From NCBI GenBank assembly GCA_964036295.1, contig OZ038466.1:21504597-21568596 (forward strand): DNA of 64,000 bases, in the 5' to 3' direction. Position numbers and translations under genes: made by a program. The notes under the pieces were generated by a model that did not search any database, had not been told where the DNA came from, and worked only from the letters and a program-made list of their open reading frames with translations. The DNA is from Plumapathes pennacea. Its lineage: Eukaryota; Cnidaria; Anthozoa; Antipatharia; Myriopathidae. Below, one piece after another: positions 39,701-54,600 of the stretch. Position 1 is the stretch's first letter, and each line of letters opens with the position of its first letter.

Positions 39701-42700
39701 ACTTAGCGTACCAACTTTCTTGGTGTTCCGTAAAACATAGTCACAATATACTGGACTTACTCAAATTGACACAGAAACAGTCGCAAAGCCAGGCAATAAC
39801 TCAGGACACCTACCCAATCTGCAACCATATAGCTCTACTCGCATGGCAATATAGCCATACCAGGATCGCGGATGAATGCGAACAAAACGAGCTCTGAATG
39901 GACGGAAAAAGCGATTTGTGACCACAAAGTATCTCTCGCTGTTTCCAAGGAACACCTGCGAGAAAGAAAATCAGTTATACATCATGCACAGAACCCTACA
40001 ACAACCTAAAAAAGTCATTGCGACAAAGGTACCTGGAAGGATAAGACTTAATTTGTCACCTTAAGTAGTAGCAGAAACATCTAGAAGTTGAGAAGTTTTG
40101 TTACTGGCAAGTAATGTAACATTAATATATTTCTGGCAGGTTATGAACTTTCAGTAACGTGATGGATTTTGTTCATGTGACCAGCCTGATGCAAAGGGCT
40201 TATCTGTTCCACTCCTTTCTCAATCCTAAACTAGACAATGAGCGCGAGGCTTGAGAGGCACCCTTACCCGAGTCCCTTTTCCTTCTCTGTAAGGGAAAAA
40301 CCTCACTCCTTTTTGGCTGTATGAAACGGTGTAACTCCTGACCCACTGATTCGCGTCGTACCGACCCTGAGTGGTGATTCTCTTCACTCGAGCAGCCGTT
40401 CCTAAGTCAATTTGAAGCCACTGTTTTCGGTTCTTGTACTTAGCAACCCAGCCTCCTCGTAAGGAGCCGTGGTTACGGGCCTGGAGTCTGGCGCACCACG
40501 GACCGTAGTAATGGTTGTACATGGAGGATGCAGTGAACATTGATCTGGTAATTCGGCCGTCTTGGATTCCGAGAGGAACGTCGCAAGTGTCTAAGTGAAA
40601 AGTAAAGGCACGTATGAGAATCAAAAACGTCATTTAGAACTTTTGAGACCTGTAAGGGACAGTAGGGACATAAGTAATAAAGTCCCATTGTACATTCATT
40701 ATTTGATTGTTCGTGGTTTTATTCGACTCGAGAGAAGAAAAAAAGAGCACAATACTAAACCGTTTTGGTTAGCGTCTGGTGTATTCGGGTTTAGGTTTTG
40801 TTCCTCAATATTTTGAAAAGTTCTTTAATTACGGGGATATAGCGTCCAAACATGAACATAACTGCTCACCAGACATGTTTAGTACAGATATTTCCGTTGG
40901 CTGTTAAAGTTGAAAATGAACTCTCTGTTACACCTCAACAGTAACCTAATATTATCCCTGTCAACAGTAATGTCCCTCTAGTTTTTGACTTAGGCTTCTT
41001 GTTGTCGCGATGTCGACCCGTACCTGTTCGGCAGCCGTAGAACTCAGCTCTCATGCTGATGCGGCTGCGCCAGCCACGAGGACGGATACGAATAAACCGC
41101 GCGAGGACTGGAGGGTTCAACACTTGAAACACGATGCTGTCTCTGTCGCGATTGCCTTGGAAGTACTAAAGAATCGAATGCCAAATTAGTTTCTATTTAG
41201 TTTTGCTGGCACACATTCAACTGTGCAGTAAGGCAACTCTCTCTTACTCATTTTTGTGATTTAGTGATTCACTAACTCACTGTAACAGCTAATTCACTTA
41301 CCCGTTATCTACCGCCAATTTACCCACTCAATGAGTGATTCACTGAGTGGCCAACTCACACAACAACAGCACCCACCCACTCCACACTGATTCACAACTC
41401 ACTCACTTTTTATTTTTATTCACACTCACTGATTCACAATTCACTACCAATTCCCACTCACTCACATTCACATTTAATGATCCACCCATTCACTCACTCA
41501 CTCACTCTCATTCACATTGTAACGACTCGCCCACGCTCACAGGTACACGTACGGTAAGTACCGAGTTAACAGTACTGACCTTGTCGTTGTTCTTAAAGCG
41601 GTACACAGCCCAATGGACTCCATCCATGCTGGAATACACCATGTAGCGAGTCACCCACTGACTGGCATCCTGTCGTCCCTGGGTTGCAATCTTGGTGATT
41701 TTCATTGGTCGACCGAAGTCTACTTTGAACCACTGATTGTGATTGTTATGTCTCGCGCACCAGGCCCCCACGTAGCCATGTCGCTTGGTTCGTCCCAGTC
41801 TACCCAGCCATGCCGCGTGTTTGACGTTGTACTCCGAGGAAGCCGTTATTTGGGCGTTTTTCACACGACCATTCGACAGCCCAAGAGCGAGGTTGCAAAG
41901 CGCAGCTGTCAAGAGATATTTAGATTTATTTCATTGTTTCGTAAAACTCTTTAGCAAAGGATGTGGGTACAGGATAAAAAAAACTAGCAAGAAAACTGGC
42001 AAGGCAGGTAAAAATCCGGGGCCTGGTTGTTCAAAGTATGGGGTGCGATACCAGCTCAGATAACTAGATTAGCTGCGCTGGCGTGGTGATAAAAACGCTG
42101 GTGTATCAACTAAAAGTTGATTGAGATACTGGGACGCCGTAAAAGTAACAGTCGCTTGAAACGACAGCTTCGACTTGTTTAATGGCGTTAGCCTTTCCGA
42201 CATCCACCTTTAGTTGATTTACCATATGTTTTGACTGATACATAGCCAGATTTAAGCAGAGTACAACTAAAGATAAACAGAAAAGATACACAAACAAGGT
42301 TGAGAATGTCGTTTTGTACCTGAACATCCACGCAGCTCCACGCGCATAGATATCCAGCTGTACCAGGTCCGTGGATGAATTCTGACATAAACTGCAGAGA
42401 ATGGCTTCACAAACCGGCGGTAAATCACCGAGTGCCTGTTAGTGTTTCCGATGAATATCTGCAACAAATCGATTCGTAAATGATGAATGAAGACGGTGGC
42501 TGATGGACTTAATTTTCCCAGAGAACATTTCTACTGCTAATACTGTTATGGACCAGAAGATCCTTAGACAGTCTCTGCGTTTATACATGTTCCCAGTCTA
42601 TTCGGTATACTTTCGCCTAACGAAACTGTGTACAACTCAAATTCTCAACCTCATTTCCACTGACACTGTAATTTTCTGTGGGTGCTTCTTACATGTACAA

Positions 42701-45700
42701 CGAATTTAGATTAAAAGTACAGCATATGCTGGGCGAAGATTGTGTTTAGATGTATAACTTATCACCTAATTTCAATACTGGGGAAAAACAAGAACAAATT
42801 TGTAGTTCCTTTCAAAAAGAATCCATTAAGCACCTACCTTTGGTCTCTTATGTTCGAGATACCGATAAAACTTCATGCCGTTCTTACTGTGAGACACTGT
42901 ATAACTCTTGACCCACTGGTTGGCGTCCTGCCTGCCTTGCGTGGCGATGCCAGTAATTCTGGTAATTTCACCAAAGTTTATCTGTAACCACTGCTTTCTG
43001 TTGTTTCGACGAGCACTCCAAGACCAACGATGGTTAATTCTTCCATGCCAGGGTGATAAGTAGTGGTTATAGTATGTCGAGGCAGACATGTGTCCATTCT
43101 GCACTCGCTTATCCTCCACACCAAGGGGGACGTCGCAACGAGCTTTGAAAATCAAGCATTACCGGAACTTTAGTATTGGTGCAGCAAGGGTCAGGAATGC
43201 AAGTATGGGGGAGGGGAGCGAGGACCACCAGGAAGACAAGGACACAAAGTGAAGCATTATCGGTACTTTAGTATCGGTGCAGTAAGGGTCAAAAGATGCA
43301 ATTACAGGGGAGGGGAGGGGGAGGCCGGGCCACCAAGTGCACAGGGAGACAAAGAGAATGAGCAAGGACGTTAACAAGAGTGGAGTGGGACAATGGCAGG
43401 GCATAAAGACAAGCTGGAGGAGAGCAGCGAGACGAAGAGTGAGCAAGGGTAGTGGTAATGTACCCAATCTTAAGGGCATTACTCACAAGCCCTACTTCAA
43501 AAGATTTTTTTGTGAAATACTGATATCTCCTCCACCCAAATCCATTCCCCAATGTAATACTTCTTGTGTTACTCGAACAAAAACACCATAAAGGAAAACA
43601 ACCGGGATAAATAAAAAGGTTGTTGTTGTTGTTTTTTTTTTTTGGAACTATGTGCCATTCATCCATCCAAACCAAAACTAAAACCAAAACACCGCGCGAC
43701 TTGAGCACATTGACTCGAGTTCCACGAAAGTTCTCCACTCTTTCTTTCTTCAGTTCTTCAATCTTTAGGCATTTAACATGCCTAAAGATGCATCGATTAT
43801 AATCTTTACATATCAACATTTTGTGGGCTTTACTCACCTTCAGGACATCCATAGAACTCGGTTCTCATAGAAATGTGTCCGTACCAGCTCCACGGTCGAA
43901 TGCGGATGAAACGTGCTCGGATAGGTGGATGAATAATACGCTGGGAAACACCATTCTGATCCCGGTTTCCAGTGAAATACTGCACAAAACAACAACCACA
44001 TCAATAACATCAAAATTAAGCAAACAAATATTTCTCGAGTACAGCCAACTCTCTCTAAGGCGGACACCCTCGGGACTAGATTTAGTGTCCGCCTTAGAGA
44101 AGTGTCCGCCTTAGAGAGAGTTCAGTTACAGAGAAACAAGTGAAAATCGGCAAGGACCAAACTCTGTATGCTTTCCGTCTTAGAGAGGTGTCCGCTTAGA
44201 GAGAGTTGATTCTATAAAAAACAGAATGCCTTTGCTACTCTAATGCTGTTCTGACAAGAACCAATTGGGAGACTGGAAAACTTGTAATCAGCGCCAATAT
44301 TACGGTAAAGTCTATTATAGGTATATTCATTTGATCGCTCATTGCATCATGCTTCTGCCATAAGGTAAGTCAAAGAAAGCTCTTGTAGTGTTGTAACTTC
44401 AGTAACATAAGATGTCCTATGCTACTAGTAAAACCAATTTCCCGTCAACAAGGCGTGTCCCATAAATAAATACCATGCTAATGAAGACAACAAAATTGTT
44501 GATGAAATCCCATGATTTCTAAGAAAGCGCAGAGTAGTATGTGACCATGTAAATCTGCATAACTGTTACCTTTCTATTGCTCTTTTCTTTAAACTCAGCA
44601 AAATGCGCTCCATCCTGACTGTACGTTACGAAGTACTGCCTGACCCACTGCCGGGCGTCCTGTCGTCCCTGAGTGGCGATCTTCGTTACTCGGGTCGGTC
44701 GACCAAAGTCCACCTGCAGCCACTGGTAGCGGTTGTTGTGATGTGCAGACCAGGCCCCAGTCCTAGCTCGGGATCGGCGCCAGTGAAGCCTGGCATTTGT
44801 TGGTCCATGATTTTTGTTCCAGCTGGAGCTGGCAGAGAGTTGCGTGGATTTTAAGCGGCCATTCTGTAGTCCAAGTGGCTTGTCGCAGCGAGGTCCTATG
44901 AGTATAGAAATTGCTATGTATAAATGGATTTTTGAATACTGAACACTAAAGCACGCCTCTTAGGCAAATTTCAAAATGGCCTAAACTAGAGAAGGGCATC
45001 TGACGTACATTTACATACTTCTATACTTATACACTGAGTTACGACCAAGGTAATATGCGATCGATGGAGAGAGACCAAAAAGAAAAAAAAGACGAAGATT
45101 GCACAACACTTTGACTGATGCACTAGCTCCGTCAGTGCTATTGAATCTTCCACCAAGAATAACGCAGTGTGCTTAAGAAGATGCGCAACTCACTGACTAT
45201 AATACAAACTTACCGACAATGCATCCAAAAAACTCCACTCTCATGGAAATCCAGCTTCGCCACGTGACAGGGTGGATCCTGAAGTAACGCGATGTGACAG
45301 GTCGAGCGAGGCGTTGCGTGACAACTACGTATCTGTCATAGTTTCCTCGGAAAACCTGAACAGGACGAGACAAGTGTTTAGTTATTCTTAAATAAGAACC
45401 ACATAAAAACTGGGCTAATATTACAACAAAGTTTGGGTCTAGTCCAGTATCCAGGCTTGAAAGTCGAAACTGTTTGCCCAAAAAGTTGGTTCACCCAGAA
45501 AGTGACAGAATGAATCTGTTAAATTTTAGGCTTAGATAAACTGGGCTGAAGAGCTTACCACTGTATTCAAGCTTCAGGCGCACGTTTGAAACTTTTTTTG
45601 AAACTTCATTATCAAATATCTCAAACAAAGAATATGAAAGAATATCTCAAATTTAGTGTCCCAACTCGTAATACAGGATACCTACCTTGGTGGATCTTCC

Positions 45701-48569
45701 TTCGCGGTAAGCAGTAAACCGGGTTCCCTTTTTGCTGTAAGCGAGGTAGTAACTCTTGACCCATTGATCGGAATTCTGTCGACCCTGAGTTGCAATCCTC
45801 GTCACTCGAGTCAAACCTCCAAAGTCCACCTGCAGCCACTGAGCTCTGTCACGTCTCTTAGAGCACCAGGCCCCTCCGTTTCTTCCAGCGCGGCGCTGAT
45901 GCAGCCTTGCATTTCTCGGAGCACAGTAGTAGTTGTAGAACGATGATGCAGAGAAAAATTGATTCGGCAGTCGACCATCTTCAAGTCCCAGAGGTACGTC
46001 ACATCGGCCTGATAACACAAACAGGGAAAAACGGTCATATCGCATCACAAAACACCACACCACACCGAATGACATGACATGACAACACGTGACATGACAT
46101 CGCATCCTTCACTCCAAGTCACATTATAACATCACATAACACTGCATCAGATCACATCACGAACCAGACCACACCACAAAGTATGACGTAACTTTACATC
46201 TTACAGAATCGTATCATATCGCACTGCACGGTTTCATACCGTGTCACATGACACATCAAACTGTATCGACGACATAATAAGGTTAAAACGAAAAACAAAC
46301 TTTACTCGTTAGAAGAACTTACTCCATGCACAGCCAAAGAGCTCGATTCTCATGGAGATGTGTGAGCGCCATCCCCGCGGGCGGACGCGGACAAAACGTG
46401 CGTAAAACGGAACTTGGAACGCCTGGGTTTGGACACTTCTTCTATCATAATTGCCTCTAAAAGTCTGTTGTAATGAAAGCAAAGATAAATAGATGAAGCT
46501 GAGAAAATCAGTTCTTTCTCGAGATCTCACGAATCAGAGGCAAATGGAGCTGAAACTCGACATGCTTGAAAGTATAGTAGCCCGGATTTAATCATACATG
46601 GCAACTTAGTCTTATTTCTCATTCGTGCCTGGGCACCAATAACCAAATCTAAGATCGTGACATATACTCAGCCATATACTTCACACGAGGCCTGAAATAC
46701 AAAATCGATACCTTCACAGAATCCCACAACTCGTTGACGCGAGAAAACTGAACTCCATTGAAGCCATGGTACACCCAGTAAGCGGTGACCCACTGGTCGG
46801 CGTCCTGTCTTCCCTGGATCGCTATTCCAGTGATCTTCATGGTCCGTCCAAGGTCCACCTGCAGCCACTGGTTGTGGTTGTTGTGACGCGCGCACCACGC
46901 ACCAGCGTAGCGTCCGTGTTTCGCGCGATGAAGACGGCCGAGGAACGCAGCATGCTGTTTGTTGTACGACGAGGAAGCCGTGAAGGCCTTGTTCTTTATT
47001 CGTCCAACTCGGAGACCAACAGCAGAGCTACAAAAGTTCTCTGGTAAACGATACGAAATAAAACAAAAAGTCAACCCGGGTTTGTGTAATTTAACGCAAT
47101 TAATGAGATATTCGACGTCTAGACTGGAGCTTACCCCGAGTGCGGCATCCATACAGCTCCACGCGCATGGCAATGTAGCTCCTCCAAGCCTTCGGATGGA
47201 TTCGGATGAACCTGGCCTTTATTGACGGGAAGACTTTGTGTGCGACTGTGTGGAACCTGTCATAGTTGCCTCGGAATATCTGAAAACAGAAAGTTGTTAT
47301 TAGGAACATGAGTTCAGCAGCGCTGTCTAAACGATGGAATGAACGACAAACAAGACTGCTGGAAGGAGCAAATGTCGCTAAGTCCAAGAGATCCGCTGAC
47401 ATGAACAATTTCAGTCATCAAGCTGCATTTTAGTTAACACTCAATACGAGGCTAAAATGATATGTTTCGGACAAAGGACAAAATGGAAAACTCTTGTGGC
47501 AGATCATAGAAACCTTCTTCTAACAAGCTATCAGCAGATGTCTGTCACACGTTTTGCGGAACTTGGTATCTAATAGCAGCTGATTGGCAGAATCCCTTGT
47601 CAATGTACCACCCCTACTAAGTCTTGATAAAAGAAAAAAAAGGATTAGCACTAATGAGCGCATAAAGTACTAACCTTAAGTCTGCCATGTGCTGTGTAGG
47701 TTTTAAAGCGGAGTCCTCTCGTGCTGTACGACAACGTGTATCTAGACACCCATTGATTCGCCTCCCTTCGTCCCTGGGTGGCGATACCTTTGACGATACC
47801 CATTCCACCTAAGTCGATCTGCAGCCACTGTCGAGTGTTACGAAGACGAGCGACCCAGGCTCCGGTTCTACCGTGACCTGCGTAGATGTTGAGTCTCGCC
47901 CGGTCAGGTCCGTGCTTGTAGTTGTAGGAGGAGGAAGCACGGAGGGAGCCGGACAAGATCCTGCGGTCCTCCATACCCAGCGGCATGGCGCAACGATCTG
48001 GCAAACAGAATGAACCCAGTAACATTTTTGTTTCTCAACTTTGTTAATTTATGTTTACATTTCTACCAAGATGATAGTATAACAAACCTGTCAAGCAGCC
48101 GTAAAGTTCGGTTCTCATGGAGATGTGACTGCGCCAGCCCCACGGGCGGATGCGGATGAAGCGCCCTCTGATGGCCGGGTGGAACGGATACGACACAACG
48201 GTGTGTCTGTCACGGTTTCCAGTGAAATACTTGAAGATAAAGAAGAGACGAGGAAGAAATAAGAAGCAAGGACTTTCTACGACATTAGAATCTCCATAGC
48301 TCAAACTATGGATACCTCGAACCTTTCGCTAACTCCAATTAACTTTTGGAAATCCTTGAAGACATTTCCCCTAATGCACTGATAACTCGATCTGTTTTTC
48401 GTTTCCTATGAGGATTCAAGTTATCGGGATAGTGTGAATTCACAAGGAATAAATGCAAGGTTGTTTAGTAAATAGGCTCTTGCTAGTATTTATAGTTGTG
48501 AATACCACGTGTAACCAAAAGTTGCCATCGATAACACAACAGATGCATTGATTCAGGTGAGGCTAGCTG

Positions 48570-48616
<47 letters not shown>

Positions 48617-51600
48617 ATTAGGCGTAAATAGTGAATAACGCGACTCTAACCTTGATGTTGTTTCTCTCTTGATAAGGCACAAAATGGAGCCCATCCAAAC
48701 TGTGCATTACATAGTACTGCGTCACCCACTGGTCAGCGTCCTGTCGACCCTGGGTCGAGATCCTAATGATTTTCGCCGCTCGACCAAAATCGATCTGCAG
48801 CCACTGGTAACGATTGTTGTATTTCGCAGACCACGCGCCCATGTAGCGACCACGCCTCTTTATGTGAAGCCGCGCGAGGTATGGGCCGTGGTAGTTGTCC
48901 CACCGGGACGAGGAAGTGACCAAGTGGTTCTTAATTCGTCCGGCCTGCATTCCCATTGGCTTGTTACACAGATGACCTTTCGAATAGAAGGAGGGTGGTA
49001 ACTTTACATAAGTGAAAATTAACTTTGCCATTTGTTCGTACGTAACACCGCGAAAATATGTTTGACGTCACTGCCGTTGGACAGTGTTTGTCGCCATTAA
49101 TATGTAACTCGGTCTACTCGAGGTAACATCTAAGGAACAATCGGCAAGTTAGACATGCATGCAGGACTTACCAAGTCGACAGCCGTACAATTCCACTCTC
49201 ATGGCAATACGGCTGTACCACGTCCTTGGGTGGATACGCACATAGCGAGCTCTAAAAGGACGGAATCTGTGCATCACCACGTAATATCTCTCCGCATTTC
49301 CTTGGAAGACCTGATAAAAGACGTTGGACGGAATTAAATGGACCAGTACGTAATAGCTATAGGTATTTCCTGGAAAAAACTGACAAACAAGGCAATACGT
49401 GATATCTACCGGCATTTTCCTGAAATAACGGATAAAAAAAAAACAAAAAAAAAACACGAAAATGAGGAACAAGCCTGGAGGTTGTCTGTCATCACTTCCC
49501 GGTTTTCCCTCCATTTTACCACAAGAAATTTTGATTTTTTTTTTATCGGCTAAATGGAGAGTGCCCAAAGTATAAGCTGTGAAAGATCAATACCTTTACT
49601 CTTCGACCACTTCTGTACATGCGGAACTTGATGCCCTTAAGGCTGAATGACACTGTGTAACTTTTCACCCACTGATTGGCGTTATAACGACCCTGTGTGG
49701 CGATTCTCTTCAACCGAGAGAGAGCTCCCAAGTCGATCTGTAGCCACTGCTTTCGGTTGGTGACCCTGGAGAGCCAGGTGCCTCTTGATGTCTGCAGCCG
49801 GGCGCCCCATGGTCCGTAGTACTGATTATACATAGAGGACGCAGTGAACATCGACTTGCTGATTCGACCGTCCTGTACTCCAAGCGGAACGTCGCATGGA
49901 TCTGAGCATTAACGAGATTATGTTATTTTATGACCCATCAAATATTTCCTCCCGCGCGTGATTGGTAGAATCGTGACACCGTGAGCGGACGTTATCAGCG
50001 AATAACCCCCGCCTGGCGAACTAACTCTGTTTATTGACAATATCCGAACACAGTTTTATACATTTAATCACAAAAATCATTACAAGACGACTACTGAGGA
50101 GGACATCAATTTATTGGTCGAAAAAGTTAGTGTTGGCAACTTCGCGAGGAAAAAAAGCCCGGTCGAACGGATTTTAGTACTTAGGTATCAAATATTTTTT
50201 TAATATTCTTTTTTATTGTTTCTCTGATTAATCGATCATAAAATCCTGTCACCAACCTGAACGGCACCCGTAGAACTCGGTCCTCATACAGATGTGTCGG
50301 TACCATCCCCTGGGGTGGATACGGACAAACCGAGCCCTTATTGCTGGATTGATGGCCTGAGTTACGATGCTGTTTTGGTCTCTGTTTGCTTGGAAGGTCT
50401 GTTTGAGAAGGAACAGACAAAGATCCATTAAGGGAAACGCATAGACAGAGATACATGAAGGGAAACGCACAAACAAAGGGACAAACAGAAGTGCAAACGC
50501 GTAAAAAGAACATGAAAGCGTTATTGTTGAAGCCACTTGAGAAAAATTGAAAAGTTGCAAGGAAGAAGGGGGGAGGGGGAGAAGGAGGAGAGAATGGGCG
50601 ATGAGGAGTGGAATTGTTGGCACCAAAGTGCACAGCCGTAGGTAAAAAAAAATCAGCTTAACTGAGAACACTTTTTACGACAAAAAATCTCTAGGGCTAC
50701 ACAATGAACCGCTTTAACTGAATTGTCTCTATGAGATTCCTCTTGTTTAAGGAAGCTAAGTTATCTCTCTCTCACTGACCTTATCGCCATTTTTAAACCT
50801 GAACATAGCCCAATGTATCCCATCCAAACTAGACGACAAATAGTACGCCGTCACCCATTGGTTAGTGTCCTGTCGACCTTGAGTCGCTATCTTGGTGATT
50901 TTCATTGGTCGACCAAAGTCCAGCTTGAACCACTGGTTGTGGTTGTTATGTTTCGTGCACCAGGCCCCTACGTATGCTCCTCTCTTGGCTCGGCGCAGTC
51001 TCCCGAGCCACGCGGCGTGATATTTGTTGTATTGAGAAGACGCGGTAATCATGTTGTTTCTGATCGTCCCTCTCTGCATTCCAAGTGCCTTGTTGCAGCC
51101 CGAAACTTTTAAAAAAGAAACAACAAATCGGTTATTATCGTCTGTGACCCAGGATTATTGTTTATTTGTTTGTTTTGGAGTTAGTTGTTGATGGCTCACG
51201 TTTTAATTGTCTCAGCGGCAGTCGTCTTCAAAGCCATATAAAAAGAAATGGAATGTAGCAAATAACCTCAAGCCTTCAATTACTGCAATTCGCAATTAAA
51301 CTGCATGGCATAAAATCCGTCTTCATATCCATATTCTTCACTTGACTCGGAAGCAGACTTTCGCTAAACGTCATGCATAATAGTATTTTTGAAGATTACA
51401 CTCTCACTCAATGGATCAAACTATAGAAAATGTTACTCACACAGAAATATGAATCCTGATCCTAAAAGAAAAACGTTTCCTCCCCACAAAAAAGGAGTTT
51501 AATCTCTATTATGATTTTGAACCAATGCATCCTGTCTGAGTGCCTCATCTCAACATACCTTCACAACCGTAAAACTCTACCCTCATGGAGATCCAACTGA

Positions 51601-54600
51601 ACCAAGTACGCGGATGAATCCGAACGTACGTCGCCGTGAAAGTTTTTTGGAATTGGTGATACACCAGAGAGTGTCTATCTGTGTTACCAATCCACAGCTG
51701 AAAAAGCAAACACGACCTGATCAGTGCTAGAAATTAGCGGTCGTCCGGTCGTCCGAGACGACCAAAAGTTCGATTGGACGACCGGTTTTCTGCCAAATTG
51801 ATAGTTTGGTCGTCCAGGAGAAAACCCACCGGGCAAACTAATTCGCGTATCTGGACATCCTGAACTTTTTTTTTTAACTTCGAGCACTGCCTGATCAACA
51901 AGAACGCCATTTCTCCCAATTAACTGAATTATTATAGCACCCTGAATAGCAGGTACTGATAGCAGCTGAGACAAAAATAGCAGAAAGGACGTTGGCTTTG
52001 TAGTATCCGAAAAAGCAGTATAAGCAATAGCACGACGTGAGTAGAGGCAGTAGCAGTATATAGCTGCAGCAGCAATAGCATGCCTTGAAAAAGCCCTAAA
52101 CCCGGAGCTGGCAGTATTTTACGACGGAATAGCAGGACACTTTTGTGCCTGTAGACCTTCTTCTTTTCTTGTTTTCCTCTTTCCTTGTAAGGGGATGTTT
52201 TCCTTCAAAAAGCTTGCTTTCTATGCACAATATGAAGCAAACTGGTTCGCGTTCTTTCTGTCTCATTAGAAATCTACAGGTTTAGGGCTGATTGCGATAG
52301 GGAAAAGCGTGGTATTTTCAGGGCTAGAGTTCACTCAATCCGGGCTACAACTGGTGTTACCAGCTCGTTAAACAGAGAAAAAATATTCGATCCATCAGTA
52401 GAGTAGTATAGAAGTAGTGGTAAGTAGCTGAACTGGTATTTTTCAAAGATGAGTTCTAACCTTAGGTCTTCCACCTTCCTTATAAGGATAAAATCTCATC
52501 CCATCCGAACTGTAAGACACTGTGTAGCTCTTCACCCATTGGTTGGCGTCTTGGCGGCCCTGAGTTGCCACGCCTTTCACCTTCATTGGGTCAACGAAGT
52601 TGATCTGGAGCCACTGTTTGTGGTTTTTTGCCCGGGCACTCCAGGACCAGCGATGGTTCAACCGACCATGCCAAGGAGCCAGGTAATGATTGTAATAAGT
52701 CGACGAAGTCATGTGACCAGCCCTGATTCGCTTGTCTTCAGTACCAAGTGGCATAGCACAGCGATCTGGTAAATAATTTGTAGAAATAGTTCGATCAAAA
52801 ACACGGAATAAGAAAAACATTCATTGCTTATCTTATAGACGTTCTTTTGAGTTCGATTGAACACATACGTATGCAAAATCACGAGCCCCACTAGACAACA
52901 TCGTCAACACTGAATGTTTACACGTTTTAGGTTTAGTTTTGCAAATCAAGAGTCGATCTTATTGACGGTTAAGTTAGACCCACCTGTGGTAGTGAAATGG
53001 CCAGAAGAAAGCAAAAGGACTCAACACTAAACTTTTAGGTTTCAACAAACAAAACCAAATAGAACGTAAAATTTACCATCATGAAAACAATGGAACAGCC
53101 CGTACCTTCTGGACATCCGTAGAACTCTGCTCTCATGGAGATGTGTCCATACCAACCCCACGGGTGAATGCGGATAAACCGCGCTTTTATTGGTGGATAC
53201 AGTAGGTATTGTTTGACGCTGTTCTGATCCCTGTTTCCTGTGAAGTACTATGGGGAAAAAGCAATTTGTTCAGCCCTTCGTCTTAGGCAGGAAACTACCA
53301 TCCCCCTTGTCCATATGGAGTACAGTTTCTGATCCCATTGAATCGAAGCAACGCTCAAAATCAACAACAACAACAACTGCATATATCTTGAGAATTTAAC
53401 ATATGAGATATGAGAAATGTATGGAGAATTTAACATGCGATCGCTTGCCCAAGAGGCAGTTGACCCAACGATGAATTCTCTTCATGTCACTTGAACTTGT
53501 GTTATATACCTTTCTGTTACTGTTCTCCTCAAACTCTGCAAAATTCGCTCCATCCTGGCTGTAAGTAATGTAATACTGTTTCACCCACTGCCGGGCGTCC
53601 TGTCGTCCCTGAGTGGCGATCTTCGTTACTCGGGTCGGCCGTCCAAAGTCCACCTGCAGCCACTGGTAGCGGTTGTTATGACGTGCAGACCAGGCCCCTG
53701 TCCTTCCTCGTGCCCGGCGCCAGTGAAGCCTGGCGTTTGATGGTCCGTGAACTCTGTCCCAGCTGGACGAGGCCATCAATTGAGTGGCACGAAGGCGGCC
53801 ATTTTGCATTCCAAGGGGTTTGTTACAACGTGGGCCTAAAAAATAGAACCAAGATTACATTACCGTCCTCTCATTCGCGTTCCTGTTTTAAGTTTCTTAA
53901 ATGACTCACCCACGATGCATCCGTAGAACTCCACCCTCATTGAAATCCAGCTTCGCCACGTGACAGGGTGGATTCTGAAGTAACGCGCCGTCACGGGTTT
54001 AGCGAAGCGTTGCGTGACTGTAATGTATCGGTCGTAATTACCACGGAAAATCTGCAAGAAAAACATGTTAATCGTATGAAACTTTATTCGAATGCAAAAG
54101 AGACGTCACCGATCACCTATGACAATACCTCGCATATTGTCAATGACGTCATACTACTGTATAAAAACGTCACTTCCGCCAACATAGTTGAAACCATCTT
54201 TACTCCCATGTACAAAACCAACAGGACACAGCAGTTTAGCTTGTCCTTGAATTTGAATATTTTTCCTCATAATCAGTTACCACAACGCTATTCTTCGTTG
54301 AGAGTTGACACAATATTATACAGCACAACACTCTACAGTGCAACAAGAAACACATAAACAAAAAAGACAAAATTACAACAAAGAGTTAGTGTGAACAGCT
54401 ACCTTAGTCCTCCGCTTCTCTCTGTACGGTGTAAATCTCTGTCCCTTCCTGCTGTACGCCACATAGTAACTCGTGACCCATTGATCGGAATTCTGTCGAC
54501 CCTGAGTTGCAATCCTTGTCACGCGAGTCAGCGCTCCAAAGTCCACTTGCAGCCACTGAGATCTGTCGCGTCTCTTTGAGCACCAGGCTCCTCCGTTTCT

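Noticed and set aside
43289-43852. A 187-residue open frame in the H2-A3 intron
   Set aside because: It overlaps a tandem duplication and a poly-T/A tract, crosses the H2 C exon border in another frame, and has no recognisable domain.
52766-53105. A gene boundary at the end of each eight-domain unit (between H and A)
   Set aside because: The introns there (949, 340, 695, 314 and 235 nt) contain no stop-containing terminal exon, signal peptide exon or poly-A signal in a suitable place, and the phases continue unchanged.
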